DNA of 64,000 bases, taken from positions 23,393,263 through 23,457,262 of the forward strand of contig NC_084480.1 in the NCBI RefSeq assembly GCF_030035675.1, given 5' to 3'. The translations under genes were made by a program, and so were the position numbers. This document shows, piece by piece, positions 41,396-54,245 of the stretch. The notes beneath the pieces are model-generated. The model did not search any database and was not told the origin of the DNA. It was given only the letters and a program-made list of their open reading frames with translations. The DNA comes from Rhineura floridana (Eukaryota > Chordata > Lepidosauria > Squamata > Rhineuridae). Every line of letters begins with the position of its first letter. The stretch's first letter is position 1.

Positions 41396-42322
41396 TAACT
41401 CTGGGTCTTTTTTCAGAATTGGAGCAAAGGTGTCATCTGCCAGAATCTCTTTGCCCTGGCAAGTGCCTGAAGTGATAACAAGGCTTTCATGTTTTACTAT
41501 TGTTTGTGACAGATACAAACCACAGTAAGTAGACTAACTTTAGTTATTTTAGACTCTAGACTTAATAGTCTTATCAGGAAGGGACTCATTGGATGGTAAT
41601 ACCTGTTACTTCCCATCCTTCAAAAAAAGGGGGGGGGTGAGACCCTTTCAGGGGGGGTCTTCTGCTCATTGTACTTAGTGGGACTCTGGACCTCTGCCCC
41701 CAAAGTCTAATTCTAAGTGCACCACTACCTCAGGGTAGAGACCTGTCCTCTGGTATTTTGTAAAGTACTATGCAGAATAATATAGCCAAAATGTTGATCA
41801 ATAAATCAATTGGGGTGGGGATCTGCCTTTGTGCACAGGACTGGTAGGGATGGAGACAAATTCTGATCCACCTGGAATTCAAGATAGAAACTTGGCTTCC
41901 AAATGAAGCTGAATTAGCTTACCCTAGATTACTGACTGCATTTTATAAACAGCATACTAACAAAATCTTGGAGCATGTGCAGACAAGCTTTCGGACCCCA
42001 TTCCGAATCCCAGAACCCACTCCAGAATTCTGGCAGAGCAGAATTAATCCATTTATGACTCCACCCAAAACTATTCAGATCAGAACCCAGCAATTTTGCT
42101 CATGCTTCAGCAATGGAGAGACAGAAGCAGCCTCGGAACACAATTCAGTAGGCTTGACACTCTTGAAATTAAACATTTTGGCACCTGGGCAGGGCTTGTG
42201 GATGACTTTGGGTGGAGCCCAAAATTTTTAAGTGGGTTTTCAGGCAGAGTCTAGTGTAGAAAGCTAGCTAGCCAGCTAAGGTGTACAGCTTTTAAAACAA
42301 AACCAAAAAAGGTGATGAAGAA

Positions 42323-42326
<4 letters not shown>
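41396..42326. other. Unassigned
   Basis: No named repeat. G runs near 41628-41660. No supported exon. Confidence 0.4.

Positions 42327-42372
<46 letters not shown>
42327..42372 (+). repeat. GT microsatellite
   Basis: About 23 perfect GT units, likely variable between individuals. Confidence 0.97.
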
Positions 42373-42373
<1 letters not shown>

Positions 42374-43994
42374 CTGGACCTGTTAGCAATCCTAAATCTT
42401 AAGCCATGACCCTGGCCTCCTTTTATCTCCCCTGATATTTAAATAACAAGGCCATTGACCCTGCTGTGACTATTCAACAGGCAGCATAATCTGGAAGGAC
42501 CAGTTTCCTTGTAGCAGATTAATCAGGTGAAGTTCTTATGCCTGAGTCAGCATCCCTTGCCGCTTTGTTACACCTGCCTGTTTGCTATTACCTTGTTTAT
42601 GTGCTTTCCAGAGTGACTCGGGCAGATGGAATTATGTTGTTTATCAGAGACACTTTTCTCCATCAAGACGGACCCAGTCAGGACTGGTAGATACACTGGT
42701 AGATTTTTCAAGGGTTGCCTACTGTAAACCACATCCTTTTCCAGCGTGTAGTATAAACATTTCACTACTGTAACAACATTTAGCCATGCTTATGATAGTT
42801 CTGATAATGTGCGGAAATGAATGAGCAGACCCATTGAGTTGAACCAACAAATAGCAAGAGCAGCTGGCCCTGGGCTTGCTACCACCTTGTTTCCACCCTG
42901 TCACACTCCTGCACCATCCTAGTAAGCGGCAATGACGCTGGTGCTGGGAGGGCAGCTCCATGACACCATTATGCCAGCCGCTCCTCGATGCAGTCCAACA
43001 ACATCATGAGGCCCACAGATTTGCCACCTCTGCTATATGCACCCATCTGGAATAAGCCCCATTGAACTCAGTGGGTTACGTCTGGGTAGATAAATGTAAG
43101 ATTACACAGTTAGCCTACAGTTATGCCATTTCTTGAGGACAAACCCCAATTCATTATTTTGTGGAGTTTGTGGATTTGGTTTTATCACATTTATATTTTA
43201 TGGTTGTAAGCTGCTTTGAGTTCTATTTGGAGTGGGGAGGAAGTGGAATATAAGTTTTTTAAAGTTAAAAAGAGTGATTACACCAATCGAATTATGATGA
43301 TTTATTCTGATATAATCAGTTTAATAGTCCAACTCTTATCCTTTACACAGGACCTAGGAAGTGCTTAGGATGAGGCTCACTGACTGCCACATCAGCACAT
43401 CCCAACTGGTACCATCAAACCATTATTATAGAGACATTAGGGCAGTGTCACAGGCAGCTATGATGGAATCTATGATGGAACAAAACTATTCATCCCCTGG
43501 AAGCCAGTGGGAATAACAAATGTGCCAATTGACTCTGATCTGCCACGCTGACCCAGTTAAAATGTAATCATCCCACCATAGTTTATCACAACATATATGA
43601 ACAGCAACAAGCCTAGACTTATGCAGCCCCCGTGTCCTCTCATTCTTTGGCACGACCATGAAAAGGAGATTGGAAGCATCCAGTTGCGGGTTTAAACTAA
43701 TAATGGTTTGTTGCTATATTAAGCAAGGACAAACTGTGGTTAGTTTAAACTATGATTTCCCCAAGCAACCCAGAATCAAACTGTGGTTTCTGTTTGGGCA
43801 AACCATAATTTAAACCAGCAGTGGGGGACCTCCACCTCATGGGCCTTATTAAGAATGCCAGGCATTTTCATCTGTCCCATTTTGAGCAAACCATGCCCAC
43901 CTGTCCATCACCTGATGTCATATGACATCAGGTGCAGGAAAAGTAAAGCCACAGTTGCACGGGAACAATTGGGTGTGCACTCTAGACTTTAGAG
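42373..43994. other. Mostly unassigned, with repeat fragments
   Basis: 43040-43120 is a short MITE fragment (AAGCCCCATTGAACTCAGTG). 43150-43265 resembles an L2-type 3' end (GTTGTAAGCTGCTTTGAGTT, GGAATATAAG). No gene seen. Confidence 0.45.
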
Positions 43995-44132
43995 CAGGTG
44001 AGGGGAACCTTTGATCCTCCAGATGTTGTTGAACTACAACTCCCATCATCCCTGACCATTGGCCATGCATGCTGGGGCTCATGGAAACTGTAGTTCTGCA
44101 ACACCTGGCTGGCCAAAGGTTCCCCACACCTG
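43995..44132. mobile_element. 138-bp hAT MITE with near-perfect 8-bp TSD
   Basis: Ends CAGGTGAGGGGAACCTTTG and CAAAGGTTCCCCACACCTG, with the inner block ACTACAACTCCCATCATCCC. Flanks CTTTAGAG (43987-43994) and CCTTAGAG (44133-44140) differ at one base. A diverged relative lies at 53210-53335, and a weak one at about 49810-49895. Confidence 0.88.
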
Positions 44133-44140
44133 CCTTAGAG

Positions 44141-45151
44141 AATTCAGCACTGTTTGACTATCACTGCTTATCCTAGTGCACTGTTTTTGGCATAGATTGG
44201 GCACACTTGGGGGCAGCCAGGAACTCACAAGTGTATATTATACAGGTTTGTTTTTGTACCAATTACCATGTAAATGTTTTGCCTAAGTGTAACAAGCTGT
44301 ACATAGTCGGATCACTATGCCCCTCTTGTCTGTTGATCAGTTTAAATCCCAGCCTTCATCTTCTTCTCAACTGGCTACTGGTATGTTATGTCACTCAGGA
44401 GAAAAGCAGTTCATCACTCAGCAGGGATTTCAATCTAGGCAGCTCCCAGAAGTAAACACCTGACCAGGAAGCAATAGTCCACTTTCTCTTCAGCTAAACC
44501 TATTTGGCTGTTTCATGAACCTTTGAACCTTTTGAGTAAGCTTGTGACTGGCATGATTCAGGTCTGCGAGCTTAATTTGCCCGATCTGGTCCTTACAATT
44601 ATATAGGCAGGGAAGTAGACATTCTTCCCTTAAAAGGTAAAAACAGCTTGGAGAGTTCTCTGGCTTCCCCTAAAGCCAGGGGTATCAGCATGATCCAGGC
44701 AACATAAAGCACTTAAAACACACACACACACATTAATTTTAATGAGAGAGTTAAGCCATACCTGTTGATGCTTAAAGCTCTCCCATTGAAATCAGTGGGA
44801 GTTATAGCACAAGCCTATGCTTGTTTACGGCCATGGTCTGATGGGAGCTGGAGTCCAAGAATTTCCGGAGGTCCACTGGTTCCCCGTAACTTCTCTAGTG
44901 CTCTCTGTTTTGGATCTCATTGGTCTTAGAAGACTTAAGTCCACGTGTAGGTTGTGCTCTGATCTACGCGGTTGTAGCCAACTGAGTTCTACTCTAAGTA
45001 GATCCACTGAAATTAATGGACTTAAGTTAGTCATGGGCATTAATTTCAATGGGCCTACTTTGAGTAGGACTAACAGTGGATGCAACCTATGATGTGTGGC
45101 CCCATTTAAATCCTAGGGCACAGTTAAGAGAAGAAGAAAGATTAGAGAGAA
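44141..45151. other. Unassigned
   Basis: A decayed TGCAATCC-family MITE may lie at 44990-45080 (ATTTCAATGGGCCTACTTTG). Otherwise nothing recognisable. Confidence 0.4.
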
Positions 45152-45350
45152 GGTGTCAGGATTCACATCCACACGATACGTTTAAAGCACATTTAATGCA
45201 CATGGCTTCCCCAAAGAGTCCTGGGAACTGTTGCTTGTTAAGGGTGCTGGGAATTGCAGCTTTGTGAGGGGTAAACTACAGTTTCCAGGATTCTTCGTGG
45301 GGAAGTCATGCGCTTTAAATATGCTTTAAATGTATGTTGTGTACACAGGC
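45152..45350. mobile_element. Harbinger-type MITE, shorter subfamily
   Basis: GGATTCACATCCACACGATA at the left, with TTAAAGCACATTTAATGCAC and its inverse GCGCTTTAAATATGCTTTAA. The centre has GTCCTGGGAACTGTTGCTTG and its inverse. The 15142-15355 copy is the same subfamily. Confidence 0.72.
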
Positions 45351-46491
45351 TCTGAGTGGTTAACTGTGCTTAGAACATGTGTGTCCTCCCTGCCCCCTGA
45401 TTTTTTCAAGTCGGGGCATTGCAGTTATATCTAGAATTGTCCACATGTTCCAGACCCAGATGAATAGCAACAATGGAAAAGGGATATTTATTACAGGCAA
45501 ACAAGCTTCGCTTTTTGAATGTAATGTTTTGATTATTACAGTTTTCCATATTAGGTGGCATAGCGGGGGTTCCTAGACAATCTTCCATCCAGGCCCTAAG
45601 TGGAACCAGACATGTTTAACTTCAGCAAAGATGCAGCTTCATGTTCCTTCAGTATGGATTATGCTCCAGATTTTCTTAAAAGAAAGGTTTCTATAAAGGT
45701 TTTCAAAATAGTATTCAGTGAGGGAAAAATCAGATCCAACTAAAGGTTTAAGCCAAGCACCTATTTTGAGAGAGACCCTTTTAGAGAGAAGTGCCAATTC
45801 CAATACCCTAACACAGATTTTATCAAAATGTGTTCTTGATATGATCATATGTACAAGAACAAACTTTTCTGTTGAGTACCATTTTTGCTTCATTTCTCAT
45901 GGTTTCCATTTGCTACCCTCTCTTAGTTCTTTCCAACACACCAGCACCCCCAAGTAATTCTAATTTGGGGAGTTGGAAGTGTTATTGGAATACAGCTGAT
46001 TCTTGCAGTCCCAAGAATTAACCTGGTTGGTGCTCTGCTGGCCCGTGCTTCATCCTATCTGTTTTTTGTTGGTACATGCAGCCACAGGGAGGCACTGCGG
46101 TAAGTTTGTATTGCTGGCATGCTGGATCCTGCAATGCACATGGCACAGTCTGTCTATATTTGACTGTCATGATTTAGAGCACAGTCTAACCCGCACAGAC
46201 ATTGTGAGGCAGAAGAAGAATCCCCGCTGAAGGCAGCACAGACTGGAGAGAAATTAAAACTGACAGTTTGAGCTGGTCCCAGATTTTCCATCTTGAAAGT
46301 CTGTTGTGGGAAGGGATTAGGAAATTGCCAATACATAGTGTCTTTCATCTAAATAACTCCTGGGGCTGGATGGTAAGATTACATGATTAAATTGCTCCCG
46401 GGACGTGCCACTTTAGACTTTGGGTGTAGACTGTATGACAGAATGAGCCTCCCCTCCATACAAATGGTGGAGTGTCTCCGGGGCGAGAAGG
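45351..46491. other. Unassigned
   Basis: No named repeat and no exon-like segment. Confidence 0.4.
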
Positions 46492-46850
46492 GAAGGTCTG
46501 TAGCTCAGTGGCAGATCATCAGCTTTGCATGCAGAAGGTGTCCGGTAAATCAGTGGAGACTGATGGCTCCGATTTTCACTGGGACAGTGAACCCATTCTG
46601 GGTTTTAGTCCAAACTTTCAGGGCTTGCTCCTTGGACAGCTCCTTGAAAGTGTGGACTAAAACCTGGAGCAGATTTGCTGTCCCACGGACATTGGGGCCA
46701 CCAGTCTCCACTGTTCAGGTTTGATCCCTGGCACCTCTAGGTAGGAATGCCCCCTTCCTTTAACCCTGGAGAGCTCCTGCCAGAGAATACTGAACTGAAG
46801 AGACCAATGGTCTGATTGCGTATAAGGCAGCTTCCCACCATTCTGCATTG
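46492..46850 (+). repeat. tRNA-derived SINE interrupted by a hAT MITE
   Basis: Head with A box TAGCTCAGTGGCAGA and TTGCATGCAGAAGG, then the MITE at 46551-46713. It resumes at the B box GGTTTGATCCC, the body CCTGGAGAGCTCCTGCCAGA and the tail GACCAATGGTCTGATTGCGT / ATAAGGCAGCTTCCCACC. It is the best copy of this SINE family here. The head is tRNA-like but it is not a tRNA gene. Confidence 0.82.
46551..46713. mobile_element. Palindromic hAT MITE inside a SINE
   Basis: Ends CAGTGGAGACTGATGGCTCC and GCCACCAGTCTCCACTG, with AGGTTTTAGTCC-type inner inverted blocks. It is the 10224-10348 family but longer. It splits the SINE between the A and B boxes; the 8-bp duplication is not clear. Confidence 0.8.
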
Positions 46851-46940
46851 GGTTTCGTTGATGATGAAAGAAAGGTGAGGTATAAATGTAAGAAATAAGT
46901 AATTTGCTTTTTCTGTGGGAAGGGCATTCAAACCTGCACA

Positions 46941-46990
<50 letters not shown>
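46941..46990 (+). repeat. CT/CA compound microsatellite
   Basis: About 13 TC units followed by about 12 AC units. Confidence 0.95.
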
Positions 46991-46991
<1 letters not shown>

Positions 46992-48066
46992 TTACCATTC
47001 AACATTTATTTAAGCTGGGTCTAAGTAAAAGAAGATGACTGGGAAAGAAGCAAGCTGGTTGGGACATCTTGCGAGATGATTACAGAATGAGTCAAGCAAC
47101 AGAAAGTGTTTTCCTCTTCTTTCCTTCCTTAAAGAAGATGCAGTCTATAATCAGCCACAAATGAGTTCTCAACCAGTTCAAAGGGGGGGGGGAGCACATC
47201 CTACAGTTTCACCTTCTGTTGTCCACAGTGAAATTTGGTATGGTCAGGCCCATAGTTGAGAGGAAGGTTGTGTCTCATCTGCCCATCTGTAACCTCTTCC
47301 CACCACCACAATATAAAATATGTTATGAGATGACAAATATGTTGATGACAGCCTTTGAAAAGATATACCAAAATATACCAAAATCTCTGGCCTTCATATA
47401 CTCTCTCTCTTACACACACACACACGCACATACACCCTAGTCTACAACCAGGAAAGTTGCTTCCCTAGCTGGATTTAAGACTCTGTTAAGGAGGCACCAC
47501 CTTCCACCAATACATCTATGTTTTTGAAAGCTATCAAAACCAAAAATGCGAACATCTGCACTCCAGATTTTCACAGCTGAATGTACTCTATTGAGCCATC
47601 TGCAGAAGACTGCGTTCTTCCTATAAAAATAGTACAAAATCTTTGAAGCTCAGAAGATTAGACAGAGACCCCCCCTTTTGAGCAGAAATGAGTCCAACCT
47701 ATAAACATGCAGCTAATCCACGTTATCCCAAGTCCCATGTGTTGACCAGAATCCCAGGGAAAGATATGTTGATAGAGGTTATTCAAATAATATTCAGATA
47801 GAGTAATGCATGAACAGATTGTAACCACAACCCTCAATATCACATTTTATCCCTGTTACGTGTGTATTTTGAGGGGGAGTTAAATGGTCTAGATTTACTC
47901 AATTTATGTGTTTGTGAATATTTCAGTCTTTCTGGAGTATTATTCAGTGTTGTTGTTTTGTTTGTAATATTGCTTTTTAAAAGCTTTTTTTTGGTAATGT
48001 TTCTCAGTCTCCAAGACAATAAATGTGTAGTTGTTACGTGTTTGTGCCTTGCTTCAAGGAAATGCA
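46991..48066. other. Unassigned
   Basis: A short CA repeat lies near 47413-47425. No named transposon and no supported exon. Confidence 0.4.
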
Positions 48067-48069
48067 CTT

Positions 48070-48515
48070 AGAATCATAGAATCATAGAACAGTAGAGTTG
48101 GAAGGGCCTATGAGGCCATTAAGTCCAACCTCCTGCTTAATGCAAGAATCCAACTTAAAGCATACCCTACAGGTGGCTGTCCAGCTGCCTCTTGAATGCC
48201 TCCAGTGTCAGAGAACCCATCAGCTCCCTAGGGCATTGGCTCCATTGTCGTACCTCTCTAACAGTTAGGAAGTTTTTCCTGATATTCAGCCGAAATCTGG
48301 TTTCTTATAACTTGAGCCCATTATTCCGTGTCCTGCACTCTGGGATGACCGAGAAGAGATCCCGGCCCTCCTCTATGTAACAACCTTTTAAGTACTTGAA
48401 GAGTGCTATCACATCTCCTCTCAGTCTTCTCAAGGCTAAACGTGCCTAGTTCTTTCAGTCTGTCCTCAAAGGACTTTGTTTCCAGTCTCCTGATCATCCT
48501 TGTTGCCCACCTGAT
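48070..48515 (-). mobile_element. CR1 3' end, antisense
   Basis: It starts with the reversed octamers AATCATAGAATCATAGAA, then GTTGGAAGGGCCTATGAGGC. The coding debris ends near 48510 (reversed EDRLKELGTFSL-type stretch). 5'-truncated. Confidence 0.9.
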
Positions 48516-49809
48516 TGTATAAGAGATCTAAATTCTATAGTATTCAAACCATGATACTTTTGCTGCTTGGAAAATGCATTCTTTCCTTTAGCTGGCCCCC
48601 GTCTGGTGAATGGCGTAGTGGAGTGGCCTGCAGTCCTGACCATACTTACTGAGATGATAAATCTATCCAAATGGAGCTCATCCATAAAAAGAAAAAACCT
48701 CCAAAGAGAAAACTTGGTCAGAGTGCTAGCCTAGCCTTTTCTCCTTGACATGCTCTTTTTCTATATGAAGCAGATTTATGGATTTATTTATGTTAAAATA
48801 TTTACATCCCATCTTTGTGCCTGATAAGAGGCCTCCAAAGCAACCGACAGCAAGAATTAGCAAAGATGATTGATGTAAAATGTTTCCTCTCAAGACCTTA
48901 AAAGACGTTCCATGCAGTAGTTGCTCTCATGCTTGTTCCAACAGCTGCTCACTGAAGATTCTGTGGGAATTGTAGGGAAGAATAATCCCCCCCCCGAGTC
49001 AATGTTGTTGGGTAACTGTCAATGCCGCACCTCAGTAAGGCGCTTCCTGCCAACCTGTTGCACCTCCTTGCTGTCATTGGCTGTGTTGGCAGATTGTGCT
49101 ACATAATGGTTCAACACCATGTGCATGAGCTGCAGCAACCTTCAGGTTTATGTGCTTCCTTTTCCCTTTTCCTCCTCCTCTATGGCCAGGAGGAAAAGTT
49201 CAGCATTTCCTTCCACTTTTGCTTAAGTGTCATCTAGTGTAACAAATTAGATGTCTGTGTTTAACACAAACTATGGCTAATTTCAAATGAGCTAACTTCA
49301 GATCATGGGCTATGAAGCTTTCTTGGTGCAACTTACCATAGTTAACATTAACCACAGTTCAGGGTTCAGACAAATTGCTAAATTAACTACAAGTGGAAGC
49401 TTCCAACATCCATCTCTCGGCAGCATGGGAGGCAGAGTGGGGGAGCGTGCAAGCCCAAAGCCTGGCGCCTCATGCATGCCATGTTTAACAATGGTTTACT
49501 GTGATGTGTGAATGTAACTTACCTAACCTCAGTGAACAAGTAACCTGCAACAGGAGCAAGCAGAAGGTGCCTCTACTTGTCTGGCTCTCCTGCTCTTGAT
49601 ACCTATATGGATTGGCCCTAGAAAAAAACAGCAAGTGAAGGGGCGGGGTGAAAGTGACAAAAAGGGTCTACTTGGGGGGGGGAAAGCCCACTAAGGCCAT
49701 AAATAGCCAGGCCTCCTGTCCCACTTGGAGCCATCACTGTCCCTGACCCAAAAGAGTGTTTCCTGAGAACCAAGGCCAAGTGATAGCAGACGTTTTGGTC
49801 CTATTGGGA
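48516..49809. other. Unassigned
   Basis: No named repeat or exon that I can support. 49810-49895 to the right is a weak hAT MITE relic (CACCTCCCATCATCCCTGAC). Confidence 0.4.
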
Positions 49810-49895
49810 AGAGCACCTCCCATCATCCCTGACCATGGGCTATGGTGACTGGGGTTGATGGAAGTTGGCATCCAAAACTTGTGGAGGACCTGGCG

Positions 49896-52649
49896 CAGGG
49901 GAAGGCTGATGGAAAACGTCCAGTCCCCAGGCCTTAGATTTTGCTGCTGCTGTTTATTTTTTAATAATAACTTTCATACGGAGGAGTAATTTCAGTTTCA
50001 TGAGCCCCATCCCACCTCCTTGCAGGGTAAATGGTAGGCAATTTACCACCTCAGTAAGAAACGAGCTTATGTCTACAGGTGAATTCAGAAAATAATTTCC
50101 TTACTGTTTGTCAGAATGATATTGGACTCACAGATTACCGTGGGGCTATTTGTTGAGTTGTGTACGATCTCACAGTCTCTAACCTCGAAGATGAATGGCA
50201 CATTACAAACTTAAGGAGTACACTCAAAACGCTTTCATTTCAATACACATAAAGAACAAATGAAATAGTAAGCATCATGTTTATTTTAAAAAATCACTAA
50301 AAAAATGGGGTGAGGGGAAAGAGAAGGATTTAGTGAGATGCTGATTTACATTAATGGGGCAAAGCAACTTTTGGAAAATGTACAGTCTGTTTCCGATTAT
50401 TGCACTTCTGTTATTACAACAAGGCATTTTTAAAATGCTCTCAACATGGATATATTTATATAAATAATGGTGTCAATATACAATATCATACAGGAAATAG
50501 TGTGTTACACTAAAAAACAAAAAAATAGCCAACCCACAAAAATCTAGCTAAAAATGGTGGCCTTTCACTTTTATTTTCTTTGTAAGAGGTGACGATTTGT
50601 GGCATCTGATTATTTCCTTGCAACACTGGTTTCCTAGAAGACAGATTTCCTATTATTTGAGGAATGCATATTCCACCCTGCTTCTGAGAAACTATAAAAT
50701 GCTTAGATCAGCATGACTTAACTGGGAAAAAAGCATTCAGGGTTTGATATGATCCATTAAAAAGTATAATGAAATCAAATTTAAAGCTCAACAGTAACAG
50801 AAGCAACTTATATCAAGAAGTTAACAGATCAGTATAGAAATGTAATTAGTCATTATTTTTAAATTGCACTCAGCATTTTATTAATAATCCTCTAGTTAAG
50901 TGTAGGCTTGTATCTAGCAAACAGACAGGAAATGCAAGACAATCTGTAAACAGTTTCAATATGTTCTGAATAATTATCTTGAAATCACTCACATTCCCAA
51001 AGAAATGTTTCCAAAATTACAAGATATTATGCCTCCTTATCTAGATTCACATCAAATTCCTGTTGGTGAAACCTGATATGAAACATATTCCTATTTTAAA
51101 TGCATATTTATTATAGATGGAGGTGTTAGTATGTCAGTATTTCAATAAACTTTAAGAACGGAGGGGGGGAGTCACAATTGGGGCGGAGGAGAGGAGCAAC
51201 ACTGCTATGGTTTATTCATTTTCTAAAACTTTTTACAATCTTGTACATTGGTGCAAAGATTTGACATAATAATGGTGTCAATATACAATATCATACAGGA
51301 TATTGTATACAGGACATTTTCCCCCCTGAACCATTCTCTGCTCTCTGTTCCCCTCTCCCCCGAGCTGGCCAGTTTGTTTATAGCCAAACTAGTGGTAATT
51401 CTGGGATCAGTAAAATAATACTTTATTAGGTCTAACCAATACTGACAAAGCAGCGTGTAAGATTTACAACTTGCACACAACTGTTCCTGAGGCTGGATGG
51501 TTTTTCCCCCCTTTTTGTAAAAAGAGCACAAAAAAGTTGCTTCTGAGTGAATGGAATTAAACACTACTAAAAGTCTATTTCAGTCTTAAGATGATCACAG
51601 AGAAAACATACGCAGGTCCGACTGGATTGCCTGTCTGGCAAACTTATAAATTCAAATAAATACATTACATAAAATGACGCTGGATAAGGTTGGAATGGCT
51701 TGGGACAGACCTCCTCATCAGAAATACCAAAGTTATTTGGATTTTAAAAAGAAACAAGCATTGTCTGTACCTGGAACTTTGGCTCAGTCCCTGATGCTGA
51801 CACAGTAATTTAAGGACCTAACTATTATTTATTTAATTTTATCTTCAGTATTATTTATATTGATTGATTGATTATTTGATTTATATCCTGCCCTTCCTCC
51901 CATGCCATCTTGCAGAGCAAAGACCTCCCAAAATGAATTTCTCAAGGATTATTATTCTGCTTTGTGTTGACACTTGTGCATGTTTCAATCATACCTATGT
52001 ACATAAACTATTCTAAGCTCCTATATTTTGATCTCTGTGCTGAAAACAACGTGCACATCAAAACGATCTGTCAGAATGACATGTACTTTGACTATGCATG
52101 AAACAGTCAACATCAGTGCGCGTGATGCTCTTAGGAGTACACAAGGACTGATTTTTTGTTTTTAAGCACTGTGGCACATTGTGGCTCTCATCAAAGGGAA
52201 TTAGGGGGGGGTGAACATGGATAGGGATGTCTGTCCCCACCTGCCTGAAGAGACGCATCCAGATAGTTCAACGTGACCCAATGAGCAATGTGATGCAACA
52301 AGATTTGCAACTGCATTTCTCTATATGAGTAGAAATCTGTCTCCACATTCACATCTCCCTTGCTGGGCTGGAGAAACAAGATACAAGTGCCCCTTCACAG
52401 TATCCTTATCAACAAATCCAATAATTGTGTTTATAGATGCCCCAAAAGCCATTAAAACCAACATTCCAGAATAGTCAGCAGAAAATATGTCCACTCAGAT
52501 TTTACAAGCACAGAACACCCCCAACACACACGCCTTCTCATTTTTCGTTTTCTCCTGATTATTTCAACTCCTCTGTGCTTATCCTTCCTGTCACTTGACC
52601 CCGTAAAGCATTTGTCAATGCAGCTCTAAGCTCTGCTCATTTAAAAATG
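49896..52649. other. Repeat-poor AT-rich stretch, possibly distal PDZD2 3' UTR
   Basis: A minus-strand AATAAA at 50280-50285 could end a long PDZD2 transcript, but several repeats lie between here and the stop codon, so this is weak. A 33-bp direct duplication occurs at 50463-50495 and 51268-51300. An antisense LINE tail (TTGATTGATTGATTATTTGA, then ATATCCTGCCCTTCCTCCC) is at about 51857-51910. Confidence 0.35.
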
Positions 52650-53000
52650 TGATTATATAGAACAGGAGGGCCACATTCCCTTCTGAGCAACCTTCCGGGG
52701 GCCACAAGCTAGGGGCGGGCTGGGCCGGGGCAAATGTGGGTGGAGCAATGAATGTAAATTTTGCCTTTGTACAGTAAGCCAATTTCTACACACATCCCTC
52801 TCTGTCCTCCACTCAGACAAGCAAGAGGCATTGTCAGTGTTCAAGAACACATTCCATCCATGCAAGGAGAATGCAAAGGGGACCAGTAGGGGGTGTGGTT
52901 GGGGAGGAGGTGTGGCCTGAGTAGAGTCCCGAGGGCCAGACAGAGAGGCTCAGATGGCCACATTTGGCCCCCAGGGCTGTTTCTCTCTCCTGATATAGAT
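52650..53000 (-). repeat. Dispersed repeat, inverted relative of 57500-57835
   Basis: The reverse complement shows CAGCCCTGGGGGCCAAATGT near one end, the middle ATGGATGGAATGTGTTCTTG and AGGGCCACATTCCCTTCTGA-type ends. It has no coding function. Class unknown. Confidence 0.6.
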
Positions 53001-53209
53001 GTTTGGGATCAGTTCAGTTTGAGAAGGAGGAAATTTCCTTTGACATTCAAGGAAACAGCAAGAGCTTCCGTTCTTATGAAAGCCACGCCATCTACCTTCT
53101 AGTTATCTGATTATAGGTCACAAGACTTGAAAATTAGGATCATAAACTCTGAATACTAAAAGAATGCCATCTATACTATGTTCTTCTAGAAAACCACCAA
53201 TTGTTTGGA

Positions 53210-53335
53210 ACAGATGTGGGGAACCATCGGCCTTTCGGATGTTGCTGAACTGCAATTCTCATCATCCCTGGCCATTGGCCGTGCTTGCTAAGAGCTGATG
53301 GGAACTGAAGTTCAGCAACATCTGGAGAGCCTGTA
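53210..53335. mobile_element. hAT MITE, diverged
   Basis: GATGTGGGGAACCATCGGCC, TTCTCATCATCCCTGGCCAT and the inverse TGATGGGAACTGAAGTTCAG. It is related to 43995-44132. Confidence 0.7.
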
Positions 53336-53941
53336 TTTCTCTCTATGGTCTTCTCCAATATGAGTTCAGCGTGATATTCAATTCTAGTGGCTTAACTGTA
53401 CGAGTTGAATGTATTTATAGGAGTATTCAGATTTTTCAAAGAATTCTCAGCTCCATGAATTAAAAAACACTTGTGGTTCTGGTTTTAACAAAGTTATGCA
53501 AACTTATATTCTTGTTTCTAGCCATTTTGGGGTTTGTGTGTGCATGTGTGTGTGTGTATGGACAGTCAAAGAACCACACTTGGAAGAATAGTGAGATTGT
53601 CTCCGACATTCTTCTATTTTTATCAAACGAATGCTGGACTCATTAGTCAGCGGAAATCAGAACTATGTAGCATAGCCAGAAAACCCCCATTGTCCCAAAT
53701 ACAAGGCAGATTTCATGTCATAGCTTGCAAAGTGTAAAAATACCAAGGACAGACATGCAACTACTCATCTTGGTGGTTTTTTTAAATTACCCAAACTCGC
53801 TGAAGTGTTGTATGCTTCCCAATAAATAGTTACCAGTTACATGTTCTCTTTGAGCTTTGAGTGACACTCCCAAAAGCTCAACAATGAAAGTGAGAATGAG
53901 ATCATCACTAAACATGAGTTGCCTCCATGGCTAGTGGCTCC

Positions 53942-54105
53942 TATATGAACATATGGAACTGCCTTATTCCACATCGGATCATTGGTCCATAATATAGCCC
54001 ACTATTTTTGCTCTGACTAGTAGCAGCTCTCCCAGGTGGACTTCTCTAGAACCTCTGGCACCTCAAATCCTTTAAATGCAAATGCCAGAAATTAAATCTG
54101 GGAGC
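53942..54105 (-). repeat. tRNA-derived SINE, antisense, 5'-truncated
   Basis: The plus strand reads TGAACATATGGAACTGCCTT, TCGGATCATTGGTCCATAAT and GCAGCTCTCCCAGGTGGAC. These are the reverse of the 46492-46850 tail and body. The head is eroded. Confidence 0.75.
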
Positions 54106-54109
54106 TAAT

Positions 54110-54245
54110 TTATTCATTTGCATACATTTATATTATGTCTTTCTTCCATCATGGAGCCCAAGGCCCACAGCATGTGGTTCCCAGGCACTGATCAGACCTG
54201 CTTCACTTCAGTGAGGAGGTGGCCTCATATGCCTTCAGACCATGA
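54110..54245 (-). repeat. 5S-rRNA-derived SINE, deleted copy
   Basis: Minus strand: TCTGAAGGCATATGAGGCCA, ACTGAAGTGAAGCAGG, AGTGCCTGGGAACC, then a tail containing ATAATATAAATGTATGCA. The C-box segment present at 1638-1740 has been deleted here. Confidence 0.62.

Noticed and set aside
46492-46850. Possible tRNA gene from A and B boxes
   Set aside because: Boxes are split by a MITE, the acceptor stem does not form, and the body and tail are SINE-specific. The Sauria and CORE-SINE heads were rejected as tRNAs for the same reasons.
53534-53737. Small frame starting in a TG-rich microsatellite
   Set aside because: Begins in simple repeat, has no motif and no splice context.
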